This document shows, one piece after another, positions 8,624 through 20,818 of a stretch of 64,000 bases of DNA (the first letter of the stretch is position 1; every line of letters begins with the position of its first letter). This DNA comes from Prostheceraeus crozeri (lineage: Eukaryota > Platyhelminthes > Polycladida > Euryleptidae): the NCBI GenBank assembly GCA_907163375.1, contig CAJQUW010008647.1:1-64000 (forward strand). The letters are read 5' to 3'. The notes beneath the pieces are model-generated. The model made no database searches. It was not told where the DNA came from and saw only the letters and a program-made list of their open reading frames with translations. The position numbers and the translations under genes were made by a program.

Positions 8624-9540
8624 CAGGCCAATCAACATCGCAATCGGCCGAGGCGTCAAGCAGGACGACCCCATCTCATCCGAGTTTCCTCAATGCCTGC
8701 CTTGAGCACGTGTTTCGTCAGCTCTATTGGGAAGAGACGGCATCAAGATTAATGGACGCTGGCTCAATAACCTGCGCTTCGTCAACGACATCGTATTGGT
8801 CGGCCACTCGGTAGCGGACATACAATGGCGTCTCGTCGAGCTCGGTCTGGCGAGGACTGCCGTCGGTCTGAAGATCAGCATGACCAAGACCAAGTGGATG
8901 TGCAACTATCATGTCGCCAACAACATCATCACTGTTAGGCAGCATACGATCGAACAAGTCAACAGCTGTGTTTTCTCGGTCAGGAACTGACCATAGAACA
9001 TGCGAACGGCCGCGGGGTGGCGCACAGAAGGAAGGCCGCCTGGGTCAGTTGCGCTTCCATCGCGGAGGCGTTCCGCAACAAGAAGATCAATACTAACATC
9101 ATGGCAAACCTGTTCAACAGCTGTGTCACATCGGTTCTCCTCTACGGGTCAGAAACATGGTCGATGATCTCAGCAGGCCGACAGAAACTGGTCGTCACTC
9201 AACGCGCAATCGAACGCCGCATGATTGGTGTCAGATGTTTCGACCGCATCAGCAACGAGCGGCTGTGGACAATGACCGGTGTGGCAAACGTGATCGGCTT
9301 GACCGACAAAGCAAAGAGTAGATGGGCCGGACTCCTCGCTCGACGGAAGGACGATCGGTTGATGTAGTTCACCGCGAGGCCGACAAACTTGCAGATGACG
9401 CGATTCCCTTCGACAAAGATCTGGGACGGGACAGGATGAGACCTGGTCGGGATAGACAATTCTTGGCCGTTCCTTGTAGTCTGCACCGACAGGAACCCGG
9501 CCGCGATGACGGACTGATTTCTGATTTTGTCTGATTTCAA
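8624..9540 (+). pseudogene. LINE reverse transcriptase fragment (RTE-like clade)
   Basis: The 3' part of a non-LTR retrotransposon ORF. The first readable part is INIAIGRGVKQDDPISSEF, the RT segment before the catalytic motif. It is followed by INGRWLNNLRFVNDIVLVGH, where the usual ADD is replaced by VND, and VGLKISMTKTKWMCN. The C-terminal part has LLYGSETWSMIS, a QRAIERRMIGVR segment and KSRWAGLLARRKDDR, typical of this LINE group. The RT has a shift near 8,690 and another near 8,970, and a stop at 9,365, so it is dead. The endonuclease half is missing (5'-truncated), as usual for LINEs. The clade call is tentative. Confidence 0.8.
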
Positions 9541-11191
9541 TTATATTGAATTAATTCTATCTTACATCTTTGCTACAACGTAAGAATTCCAGCCTACATT
9601 ATAATTAAGAGAAAATTTTTAAATCTGTGCTTCTTGGTGATTCCAAATCCTTAAATTCTATATCGAGAAAATGAAACTTTGCTAAGTATGCATTTACAGA
9701 TGTCCTCAGGAATGTAAAATCATTTTTTTGCTGTTAGCTGGATGCATAGTCCTACTTATTATAGCTTCTGTTTTGATTTAGTTTTAAAAAAAATCCATAA
9801 GTGATCTGTCAGTGATTAGTGCTTACATGTAGGCCTTCTTCTAGCTGTCGCTGCATGACTCTGGTGTGACTGTGGTCATCTTGCATCAGACATTGCTTGC
9901 ACGAATATTTTCTATTTCATTATCAAAAGTGTTTTCCGACATTGATACTTCTCTCTTGATTCGTGGTGTGTCGGATTAATTGTCGAACGGTTGCTGTTTA
10001 CGAGTATAATGGTTTGGGTTCAAAAATTAGATGCGGTGATATTTGATCTGCTCTTCCTTTACCGATGTGAATAGCCGGAGGGGGATTATGAAGATGACGC
10101 CAACTTTGCATCTCTGAAAGATATGGAGGAATACCTTTATTCAATCAAGCAAGAAATAATACTCACTGACATGCAAATACATGAAATGAGCCCTACAAAT
10201 ACATTATTAAGGTTTCTGATGTCAAATTAATAGCTGCCTTGTCAGGGGGACAAAATAACAGTTTCAACATAATGCATTATGTAGGCAATGCTATACAGCT
10301 GCCTTAAAACCAGCTTTTAAACTGGGCTCTAAAACCGGACTTAGTGCATTGTCTAGACCAGTATTTCTCAAGCTTTTTTCCTCATCGTCCACTTTTTATG
10401 TTAAATCTAATAATCGCCCCCTCGCTGTTCATATTATGCATGGCTGTACGTTCAATGGAAAATACAACGTAATTCGTATACCATAGATTTTATAAATTTT
10501 CATTCTGACCAGGTGTAACTCAATAGTAAGCGCCGAAATCATTTTGTCAATACAATTGACATGTAGGCCTGCAGTCCTTCTTGATAAATGTTTGGCGAAT
10601 AATTTTTAAAAACATACATTCAAATAGTCGTCCTTGTTTTAACTGTCACATGTCGAAGACATGGCATTGATGCTAAATTTTTATTCAGTGCAGGTGATAA
10701 AGGTACTCTTAGATTGTCTTTATTGTTATTTTCTGATATATTTGACTTTCTGACTTAGTTATCCATGTTTACTAGATTAGTCAGTACTTAGATTACTACT
10801 TAGTTATATATTATACTCGTACTTAATTCAGTGTGATCAAATAAGATTGACGACGGAAGGTAAGTGAGGGAATGATTGACAGTGCATTAAACGTTGATAA
10901 GTTTAACGAAACAATTCAGCGGTCTGAAATATGCTGAAAGGAATCCTTGTGCGATCAATATTCTCTGCGCACGGCTTATGATGATAATGAACAGCTATAT
11001 GAATAAATTCATCTACATACGATGATTGGTATATTTGATCAAATCCAATTGTGGAGGCACAGATCACTTCGTTCAAGTTCTTTTATCCTTGGGTGAATGA
11101 ATAACTGTCATTACCATAAGAGTAAAGAATTACATAGAGACCACACTCAATGAAAAAAAATAACACCATCAGATGCAGAATATTCTTTTGA
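9541..11191. other. No gene seen
   Basis: About 1.65 kb of AT-rich sequence without a convincing frame on either strand. Around 10,360 a CAGTATTTCTCAAGC stretch followed by T-rich sequence resembles a decayed hAT end, but no partner end is visible. Confidence 0.5.
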
Positions 11192-12047
11192 CTACTTCGA
11201 ACATGAAGAGTCCGAATAAAATAGTCGCTTGGATGCACTCAACAGTGATTGCTCAGTGAGACTTAATTCATTTACAATGAATGCTTGCAACAGGGTCATA
11301 GGTTTTAACATGTCATCAGGCCATTGTCTAGTTTCCCTAACAACATTACACTTAGCTGTTACAACTTTTCTAGCTTCATCACCTCCTGCTTTTAATAACT
11401 CAATCGGGAAGTTGTCCACCCGGGCCGATTAACGCTGTCAAGTGAATGGGTGGCCTCTCGCATTTCTGAGTCTAGTATATTTGGTTCGTTCTTGCTTGAG
11501 TCCTTCTCATACAGCTCTTCTGTGCGTTCCTTCCATCCTTGCCTGATTCCCTCAAATTCTGTTATGTTTGTTCCAGTCCGACTTTTTAAGATGTCACACT
11601 GAATACATTGTATGCCGGTGATCTCTTGTTCTTCCTCTTCTGTTGTTTTCTTCTCTTGTAAGCATGTCTCGCTGTTTGCATTTCTCCTACACACCTCTTT
11701 GTTTTTCTTTCTTGTCTTTAGAATTCAGCGCTCAGTCCTCTATCATCTTCTGATTTTGCTTTCCTTCATGTCTCTTGTGTTCGATGATTATTGCTTTATC
11801 AGGCAACCACTGTGCTGTCGCATCATTTCCCATTTTCGGAACATTTTTGTCAATAATTTCTTTGACAGTTTCTTTAATATCCGTTCAAAACTCGTTGGAA
11901 GTTTTCTCTTCTGTGTTCAAAGCTTTAAATCAAATGTGTCATAACCTGTTGTTGCTATCCTCTTTCTGTTCAAACATTGCAGTCATATTGTACTTCCGTG
12001 ATTAGCACATTGTGATCTGAATCACAGTCGGCACCGGGTAAGGCTGC
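11192..12047 (-). pseudogene. LINE fragment, endonuclease end to RT start (same group as 8.6 kb)
   Basis: Read leftward. The end of an AP-endonuclease domain (PGADCDSDHNVLITEVQ) lies at about 12,000-12,045. Next comes a linker with KALNTEEK, a TDIKETVKEIIDKNVPKM segment and GRRN-type charged helices, then GWKERTEELYEKD. RT motif 0/1 follows (MREATHSLDSVNRPGW and DNFPIELLKAGGDEARKVVT). This order is that of the RTE-like LINEs annotated as craniofacial development protein 2-like. It has at least two in-frame stops and a shift near 11,415. The rest of the RT is absent. It could be a piece of the same family as 8,624-9,540 but on the opposite strand. Confidence 0.75.
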
Positions 12048-12050
12048 AAA

Positions 12051-12449
12051 CCATAGAAATCACGACTTTTCGGTTTGTCTAAGTTAGTGAGACGAGACTG
12101 GACAATGGCGGTTAGTTGATAGTCATTTCATCCGCCAATTTAGACACCGATATGGGTCAATGTCGCAAGATCTTCAGAAGAATTAAATTACTGAATTCCT
12201 GCCACAAGGCCATATATTGCAAATTATTTTATCAAAAATCTTTTATATATAAAGAGAAGGATAGCAATCGTGAATATTTGCAAAATACACTGATAAGATG
12301 CCGGAATATTCCTATTGCCAACCACTGGAAGCTGCCATCGTTTAGGTATCGCTGTCATGAAAGCACAAAGTCCACCACATTCTTCACCACGTTTTTCAAT
12401 GTCCATGAACGTTCTAGTCCCTAATTATTATAGTGTCAGATTTCTATGG
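12051..12449. mobile_element. Possible MITE with short inverted ends
   Basis: Begins CCATAGAAATCACGAC and ends with the inverse GTCAGATTTCTATGG, about 11 matched terminal bases over a 400-bp body. A third CCATAGAAATCCGAC occurs alone at about 24,022, which supports a dispersed family. It sits directly beside the LINE piece ending at 12,047. No clear target duplication is visible. Confidence 0.35.
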
Positions 12450-12701
12450 TCATAAGCCATAGATGTGGAGTCCATACGGAAACGTTGCGTTGTACTAGTT
12501 GTGTGATGCGAACGTGCAACTTATTAAGCTCACGAAGAATATGTTCTCGAAATTGCAGGTGATTTATTTCACACTGTAAAGCAGGTTTTGAAGTTGCCGA
12601 CACATTTAATAGATTGCTCAATCGAAAAGCGACGATGCAAAATGCTGAAATCAAGGAAGATAAAAATGCATTGTTCTTTAAACCTCAGTTTGACCAATTA
12701 G

Positions 12702-13137
12702 TAGAGGTGGGGATTCGGGACCCAGATCCAATAGGGTTGAGGAAAAATAATCGGGTTCGGGTTGGGTTCGGGTTGCGTAAAAAATCATTACAGTTTGAGC
12801 ATGTTGTAACTTAATTATGGGTTTTAGGCATCACTGTTACTAATTAGGAATCGTGAAAACTATCTCAATTCTCAATGCAAGCATTCTCTTCTCATCTCGC
12901 ATTCCCTCCGACGATAGCTTAGCTAAGATACACTTGATGGACAAACTTTCCCAAAATGCAAGCAAAAAAAGCAACTTCTTATGATTGGCATAAATTCGAC
13001 TCTTTGTGATCGGGTCGGATTCGGGATGCTTTTAGGCAGTTTCGGGTTCAGGTTGGCAGGCTACATTCGAGTCGGGGAGAGTTCGGGATGTTTCGGGCAG
13101 CGTTGAGGCTTCTTTTTGGGACCACTGCATACCTCTA
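12702..13137. mobile_element. Possible non-autonomous hAT-type element
   Basis: Left end TAGAGGTGGGGATTCGGGAC and right end inverse TAGAGGTATGCAGTGGTCCC. The subterminal parts are packed with GGGTTCGGGTTGGG-type repeats (12,740-12,780 and 13,005-13,100), a hallmark of Ac-like hAT ends. I see no 8-bp target duplication, so the boundaries are uncertain. Confidence 0.4.
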
Positions 13138-14751
13138 GTCCAGGTCACACCATTCTTTGATATCACCACGCTACCGCCTTTGTGTTCGCCCACATTACCG
13201 GTTCTGCTCATGATTCCTTCGATGAAGGCTTTGAAGATAGGCCTGCTACATCTTCCTCTCTGCTTACCTACTTCGTCATTTTTAGAGAGCGAATCATCTA
13301 TTGCCTGGCATAATGTGATTTCGTGGCACTTCCATTCTGCGAATCAGTACTAGTTTCCATTACATAGTAAATGGTCAATGCACTATTTATGAAATGAATA
13401 TAAGTACATCATGATTCACGAGTGTAGGCATTGGAAGCAGTATTGAAGCAAGTTTTCTTAGCAAAGTTTTCTCTGATGATAAATGCGCATCTTCGACCAT
13501 TCTAAGCACATGTAATGAAATGCAACGAACTAGCGTCTCAACGATCAATTGCAGGGGGTAAGACTTTCATTTATTGTTATTCTTAGAAACATTATGTTAT
13601 TATTTGCTGATGAAAATTCTGCTGAGATAATGATTGATAGCTATGGAAAAATATACAATGCGAGAATGACAGATTATCGGTCCGAAAATCTGTCAGTGAG
13701 TGTATTTAAGCATAAGAACAATTTGACAGATCAAACCGAGTTTCCCTAATACAAGTTGAGTTCCTGAACATTGTAACAAAATGAGCAATAATAATGAGAA
13801 AACCTTTTGATATGATATCAAAGTCGGATTCTATTTGATTATTGTTGACAGTTTCAATTTATACTTTGCGAATGAGTAATTTCACGAGATTATTCAGTTG
13901 GAAATAACAGCAAAATCTCCATGAAGAAGCTCTAAAGCAAATATTATTGTGCCGCTGTTATTTTGTTCATTATGTGTGATGTCTGATCAGCAGAAATTTG
14001 GCAATGCAATCAGATTTACTACAATTGTGACAGAATATTGCAAATGTAAATGTGGATACAATTGCGACGTCAGGGGTTAACATTCTCTTTCCTGTAGACT
14101 TTCTTTGTGTTTGGATTCCGGGTCACAATGAAGTAAATATTATCATGAAGAGCGCTAGCTGCTCCTGCTATATTAGTACCGCAAAGATTCGATCATGGAG
14201 ATTGGAAAAAGCCACGTGGAATCCCCAATATCCCTTCTCCACTGGAAAATGTGTGTTCGAGATGCCTCTGTGTCAGATACCTTTGCTGCGTCTAACGTTG
14301 ACGACACTTGTATTCTATCATGGACGAGCAGCTGAAAATTCTGAAGAACTGAAAAGACGGACTTGTCACACGCTAGCCTTCGCGCCTTTGTTTGAACTTT
14401 TAGATCTCGAGACCTCACATGTGCCTGGCCCCACAACTGGGTGAACTTCATTGGGTCTAAGATGGTGATTGCCACAGGCGATAAAAGGAAACGGAAGTGG
14501 TTGAAATATAAGCCTTCTCCTCCATTATACGCAGCAATGCTCATGGCACATAATTCCATTGGCAAACTTCCACAAGTTTGACATATTAGGTATTCGACAT
14601 AGTTATTGTCTTGTGCAATTAGTTTGCCATCTGATTTTGTGTTTGTTTCCACTATAACATTATTATAGTAATTAATAAAATACGAGTACATCTAATAATC
14701 AATACATGTACAAATTTAATATGTCCAATATTTTTCCAGATGGGTTCAATG
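13138..14751. other. No confident gene
   Basis: Open frames of 130 to 172 codons overlap on both strands at 14,052-14,691. One plus-strand stretch (FLCVWIPGHNEV) faintly recalls the RNase H motif of LINEs, but nothing around it confirms that. Otherwise AT-rich with no recognisable domain. Confidence 0.4.
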
Positions 14752-14923
14752 ATTGAGAAGTCATTATTTCGGATTTCTCCATCTGTTTAATTCCACACTC
14801 CACGGCACAGTAAAATACACGAGATTAAGGTGTGCTGAGAGCCATCGAAATATAGTGTATTTTACTGTACTGTGGAGTGTGGAATTAAACAGATGGGGAA
14901 ATCCGAAATAATGACTTCTCAAT
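14752..14923. repeat. Near-perfect palindrome (foldback MITE-like)
   Basis: Two 69-nt arms (14,752-14,820 and 14,855-14,923) are inverted copies with only a few mismatches, separated by a 34-nt loop. The arms start ATTGAGAAGTCATTATTTCG and meet at GTAAAATACAC. Transcribed RNA would form one long hairpin. A MITE is the likeliest origin; a hairpin small-RNA precursor is possible. Confidence 0.85.
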
Positions 14924-16989
14924 ACAAATTTGTTGATTTTCCATCCATTTGCGGCTTGAAAAATTAATTCATTTGCTAAAAGTGTGATATCATAGCTTTT
15001 TTTGTGCTCCTTTTCAATATCGAAGGAGAATTTGAAAGTTTCAACTATAGATGAATTGCATATATGTGTGACCACTTATTTTGTGCAGCAACACATGCAT
15101 GTACGTACGTGTTTATTGAATGACAACATCAACTTGGCAAAATTGAGTCCGCCAAAGAAAACAGCGGTTCTCAAGCCTTTCTCGTCACGACACATGTTTT
15201 GATCTTTCTGTGTCGGCGGCTACCCACGAGGATAAAACATTAACAGTGTAAATTATTAGCATTCATCTGATAGGTCGTCGAAATTTAAATGCTGATTCAA
15301 TGCAATACAGTATTTTCTGAAAAACAAACCACAAAACGCAGTTTCAATTGCAACATTCAGTCATGTCGAACAGTAAATAAAAACGGGCGAATATCAAGCC
15401 ACAAAAACAAACGATTTTTTGCACTCAAAAAAGCTATTAACGTGGTGAGCGAGAATCAATTCAGGATCACTGCCTTGTTAGTTTCTGATAGCTGCAAAAT
15501 GCCACAATCAAATTGTCTTCAAGGTGATCGTGTGCCAATCGGCTATGGAATTTGTTTTTCAGCAGTAGCACGGTGGAAAATGCTACATCACATAAATATG
15601 CTGTGCCGACCCGAATCAACACCCGAGAGGCGCATTCTTGAAGTTCTACGTGTTTGGAGGACACAGACAACCAAAACTGCTTTATACTTTAAAAGCTTAT
15701 AAAAAGATTTCAGAATTATGAAGCCAAAATTATTCTAGAAACAGTTGAATCCTTAAATTTTGTTAGTAACAGGAGAATTCATTGGGAATTCACGGGGCTT
15801 TTATCATGGGAATTCATGGCGCTTTTATGAGAGAATGTAAAATATATTGAAAACACGTTGAGAGGATATTAGTAGATTTCCAAAAATTGCAAACTGTTGT
15901 GAGTGGGACGGAGGATGCATTGAATTCGAGGCCTCTGAGTTATCCATCTGACTTAGTAGAAGAAGTCATAGCACCTTCTCATTTCTTGATTCTCGAACGC
16001 TGACAAAATTGCTAACTGATGCATAGAAAACTGAAATAGATGTCTGCATTGCACTCAGACGAGATTGCAGTCTTTTACATTACTTTATGGCGAGTGGGAA
16101 AAGGCCTACATCCTCTCCATGCGAGAATAGTAAGAGAGGGGCGTCAATCACTCCAGAGGTAGAACAAACTGCAATTCTAAATGAAAAAAATGTACCCAGA
16201 CTATAATGACGTCTTTGGTGGGATTCATAAATTAATACCAGGCACGGAGGGAGTTAGTCACTCAGTTATTGTGTCGATTTTTGGTATCAAGAGAGCAGAA
16301 GGAGTTCGGAGACCACTTCAACTGGTTTAGAAGGGATTCTGAGTGCAGATGAGTGTGAGAATATTTGTGAGCATGATGTAAACGTTCGGATGAGAGTGGT
16401 GGAAAGTGACCATCAAACGTCCGCATTACAAACATAAACCCCAACATTGTCGTAAGACGTTTCCGTACGATAACTGACCAAAACATATATGAGCCATCTG
16501 CCACGAAATTCCAACTGATAATCAAAAACTAAATTTTTTGAAAAAAATTGAAAAATTGCTATTTATGGTCACCAGATGACTTCGTTGATGAGAACTGATG
16601 GCACCATTGAAAAGAGAATGCGTCAATTGTCCAGTGGTGTAGTAGTGAATCTGGAAGCGGGAAAGATTGAAAGTTCGGCAGCCAGAACAAGTTTTTGCAG
16701 CGAATGAGGCCGAAAATTAATGGTGTGCAGTTTATGTTTACTGAGAATCTGCACGTCTGCTGAGCTCTAACTGATTCCTTTTGTCAGGCAAGATCAATGA
16801 AAAGCACATGTTAATCCAATTGAACGAAGATTGCAGTTTTTGATTAAAATAAAGTTTTTAATTTTTTCTCTTATTACGGTAAAATTATTAGTCTAGAGCC
16901 ATAATTTTAGACATAGGATGTCCTACGTAATTTTCTATGATGTGCATTTGTCATTATCATGCTTCAGATTGACGATGCATGCGAGAATA
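14924..16989. other. No confident gene
   Basis: A 137-codon open frame at 15,289-15,702 (plus) has no recognisable domain. Short direct repeats around 15,777-15,835 (AATTCATGG and GGCGCTTTTA-like) are present. The rest is AT-rich without visible structure. Confidence 0.4.
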
Positions 16990-18040
16990 TGTTTAAATGT
17001 GGGTTAAATTCCTCAAAATACTTCTGCACGCGAGGCGGAAGAGATCTTTTCGAGAAAATTACAAAATTTCAAAATGGCGGACAGAAAAACCGAAACTGAA
17101 TTCTGGTGCTGGATCAAAAATATTCCCAACCATTTTGTCAGCAGTTTCCTATGTAACGTTTGCCCACTCTCTTCATGAATAATTGTCAAAAAATCATGCG
17201 ACTAACCGAGAAAATTACGAAAATTCAAAATGGTGGATGGAAAAAACCGAAGCTGCATTCTGGGAGTGAATTAAAAAGATTCCTATCTATTTCACAAGCA
17301 GTGTCTTATGTAGTTTCCAAACTTAATTGCTAGAAAATCATACGATTTGCCCTTTTTAAGAAAATGACGGAAATTCAAAATGGCGGGCATGGAACCGAGA
17401 CAGTAGTGTAAGCTCGGCTGATATGCAATATGCATCAACAAGTCTTGCAGGTCCTAATGGGTTCTTAAAATTGCTTGGAAGTGTCATATTCGCTTGTGTA
17501 CAAACCAAAATATGTGATTCTGTGGTCTGCATCAGATGGATCCGACCTCCAAGACTTGTTGTTGATGCATGATATATATCAGCCGAGCGCAGACTGCGGT
17601 TTAGGTTCTATGCCCGCCATTTTGATTTTTTCTTATTTCTCGAAAAGTACAGAGCCGCATTGATATTCCAACAGTAATAACTGAAAAGGGCGTGTCAAGC
17701 TGCATAGAAAGCTGTTGGCGAAATAATTGAAACTTTCGTTTATCTAGCCCCAGAATGCAGTTTCGGTTTCATGTCCGCCATTTTGAATTTCTGTCATTTT
17801 CTTGAAAAGGGCTAATCATATGATTCTCTAGCAATTGTATTTGGAATGACCGGGTATAATTACATAGGAAACTGCTGACAAAATGATTAGAAATATTTTT
17901 GATCCAGCACCAGAATTCAGTTTCGGTTTTTCATTCCGCCACTTTGAAATTTCGTAATTTTCTAGAAAAGGGCTAGTCGTGCGATTTTTAAACCATGATT
18001 TTCGAAATTTTCGTACAAAAATACATCAGAAACCGTCGAG
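16990..18040. repeat. Large foldback element with repeated arms
   Basis: The left arm holds three direct units of about 155 bp, each containing GAAAATTACAAAATTTCAAA followed by ATGGCGG (about 17,055, 17,212 and 17,363). The right arm holds three inverted units with CCGCCATTTTGAAATTT (about 17,607, 17,775 and 17,937). The centre near 17,490 is flanked by TGCATCAACAAGTCTTG and its inverse CAAGACTTGTTGTTGATGCA. Unit spacing is alike on both sides. There is no coding capacity. This is the structure of a foldback or satellite-armed MITE. Confidence 0.8.
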
Positions 18041-19009
18041 AAATATAATGAGAAATTTTCAAGATAATACTTCTCTCCTGGCACACCGTGCCAGGTAGCA
18101 TTGGGTTACGATGCTTTGAAGCGCAATTTGAATTCAGATCATCATTTAATATTCATTTATGTACAAGAAGCAGATTGAATGTGTAGCAATGGATGATCCC
18201 GTCTTATTTCACAAATTATTTGGCATAGTCGTCGCCTATCCCAAGAGCAAGTTCAAAGTAGAAATATGACATCCGATCTCAGAATTTGAATAATCACGGA
18301 ATCTGCAAATTGTCTGTTTCGCAGAAGCGCACTAAGTCTTCAGAAGTTTGCAAATCAATGACGTCAAATCTGTTAAATTCTGTTAATTACATTAATCATG
18401 AGTTTGAAGAATTCTGAAAGCGCCTTAATTTCGATGACTATCATTCTTTGACAAAAGAAAATCAATCGTAGTGCACAATTACAGAAAAAATGGGAATATA
18501 AAGAAGGGAAGAACATATTCCTATAGAATTGACTCCATCTAAAGATGAGAGATTTCTCATCATTTCATCATCTTATCTTAATTGACTTGGAAAGAAAATT
18601 TACTAAGATTTGATCCTTTTTAGTGTATGTGTTCTGGTAGACGCCGCTTATTACATAGCATCACCAGCATTGTAGACGATCTGAACCACCTATCTTGATT
18701 TTCGGCTTCTTTTGATCATGTGCTTTATTTTCTTATCAAATTCTTATTTTTGAGGAAGGTGCTATCATCATGCATGATGGGGAGCTTGGACATAACAATG
18801 CTGTTTCACTGAGTAAATGGATTTTCAGAGGTTCCTATACGGCTGCAGGCCTATATTTGTTGGTGGTTCGGAAATGCGTGACCGATGGCTGTAAACTAAA
18901 TACGAATTTAGTGATGACCAGTCAGTCACAACAACGATTTCATAATGACAGATGCATATCGAGAAAGCTCAATAGACGTGAGTTTGGTAGTCCGCGCAAT
19001 TCATTAAGG
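18041..19009. other. No gene seen
   Basis: AT-rich. A small perfect hairpin, CTGGCACACCGTGCCAG, lies at about 18,078-18,094. I see no recognisable reading frame. Confidence 0.5.
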
Positions 19010-19530
19010 CCGGTGTAACAGTTTATTTTTACTCCCTGACAAAATTTACTCCCCAGTAAATTTTTCCTAGGAAATTTTTACTCCCCCAGTAAAATTTGCC
19101 TAGGAAATTTTTACTCCCCCCTGACAAAATTTATTCCCCCAGTAAATTTGGCCTAGAATATTCTACTCCCTAGTAAATTTAGCCTATCCGATGCAGTTTG
19201 ACTCGCTGATTTCAAATCTGTCATTGTTATCCTACAAAAACCCAGTTTTTGCTCAGTAAATGCGATTTTACTTTTTTGGAAGTCAGTTTGTGAAGTTAGC
19301 GGAACCATTTTTTGTTACTGACTACTGTTTTCTTCAATTCATGCTAGTCCCATCAATTTGAGGTTCCTAAGAACGAATCTGAAATCAGAATTGTGAAATT
19401 CTATCTCATATCAGAGATATCTAACTCTTTACTGGGGGAGTAAATTTTGTCAGGGGGGAGTAAAAATATCCTAGGAAAAATTTACTGGGGAGTAAATTTT
19501 GGCGGGAGTAAAAATTGACTGGCACACCGG
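19010..19530. mobile_element. MITE-like element with long inverted, internally repeated ends
   Basis: Left end CCGGTGTAACAGTTTATTTT, right end inverse CCGGTGTGCCAGTCAATTTT. Both ends continue with alternating TTTACTCCCCAGTAAATTTT and a CCTAGG palindrome, repeated four or five times on the left and three times on the right. The interior (19,200-19,400) is unique and non-coding. Target duplication is not obvious. Confidence 0.75.
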
Positions 19531-20374
19531 TTCATAGTCGTCTGTGTTGCGGTTTGCGCATGTGACGCTGCATCCAAGGGAAGACGGAAATTCCCCGTCA
19601 TCACTAGCACGTGACTCGCATCATCGCCTCGTCCACACATGCGGCTGTCTCCGCCAGTGCCCGTACGCAAAATAAAGCGAGATGGGATACATTCAACTGT
19701 TTCCGTATTGCGCAAGGACTGTAAAGTCATTCCACAAAATTCAAGATGCAAGCATTTGCATTTGAAGTTGTTAGCAGAAAGAAATCGGAGGAGTGAGGAA
19801 CAGATAACAATATCTGCGGGATCCGTTTACAAAGAAAAAAGCGATGATAGAGTTCGACGATTTCTGTATACCAGATACAGAGATACGTAGCATATTTGCT
19901 GTATGTCGGAGTTTCATATCTTATTTAAGTCAACAATGCGATCCGCAATGCGAAGAAACTAAGAATTCCGATGTGATGCGGTCAGTTTTCATTACTTGTT
20001 TAACGAAAATTAATTCATATCAAGTGCTTTCTCCCTGTAATGACGTTGCATCATTGCGACTTGCCGTACTGACGACCATGAATCGGCCTTCACTTTTGTT
20101 ACAATTTCATAGGTTTGAATTTCTCCTCCCATCAAACAGAGTTTGATATAATCACGTTGATAATTCCTATCAGTAGAAGGCTATCTACTCGTATCATGTT
20201 TTGGAGCTTCACATACTGCATTGCTGGGTAAAACTTTTCTCCATAATATTACGATGGAAATTGTATTGTGCACACTACATGTACAAACCCATGCTTACCA
20301 ACATGTCTATAGAAAAGTCACAACGGTAATTTTCATTGAAATCATGAGCAAGATTTACTGATGGTATAGACCAC
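19531..20374. other. No gene seen
   Basis: Several short overlapping frames, none with a recognisable motif. Confidence 0.5.
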
Positions 20375-20818
20375 TGATACAGAACTTGGTACTTCTATTC
20401 TTCCCCCCCACATTTTTCAAGTTTTCCAAAATCATCAAATTTCGCCAAAGTTAGTCACATTGGGTTTAGAATAGACTTGATCTGTCACTGAGTGACACTA
20501 CAGCACGACTGAGAAGTCTAACGTGAACCCTGGGATGAAGGATTGGTCCCTTGGATACTCAGTTAGAACACAAGGTACAGCTGTGATCATGAACTTCGTG
20601 TGATTGTTGTCTACAGACAATTGACGAGCAGTTGTCTAATTGTGAGGCTGTAAATGTTCTACAAGTCAGACAAGAGGACTTCTGCACACTCAACGCTATG
20701 CCACGTCAGTGAGAACAGGTAGGAGCAAGAGAAGACCGTTGACGATGCAACACTTCCGGGTGTCAACAACAGAAATGTGGGGGGGGGAAGAATAGAAGTA
20801 CCCAGAACTTTGCCTCAA
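20375..20818. mobile_element. Inverted-repeat-ended element (MITE-like)
   Basis: The ends share AGAACTTGGTACTTCTATTC then a run of 8 to 9 C and ACATTT on the left, and the inverse on the right, about 45 bases per arm. The interior holds no frame of note. Family unknown. Confidence 0.65.

Noticed and set aside
10350-10450. Decayed hAT terminus (CAGTATTTCTCAAGC)
   Set aside because: No inverted partner or target duplication found within several kilobases.
14052-14444. LINE RNase H fragment (VWIPGHNEV)
   Set aside because: Only one short motif matches; no second RNase H block or neighbouring RT supports it.
15289-15702. Host gene of 137 codons
   Set aside because: No recognisable domain, no splice or promoter context, and such a length can occur by chance.
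18600-18850. Possible LINE RT remnant (SASFDHVLYFLIKF)
   Set aside because: Too degenerate; no catalytic or flanking blocks can be read.
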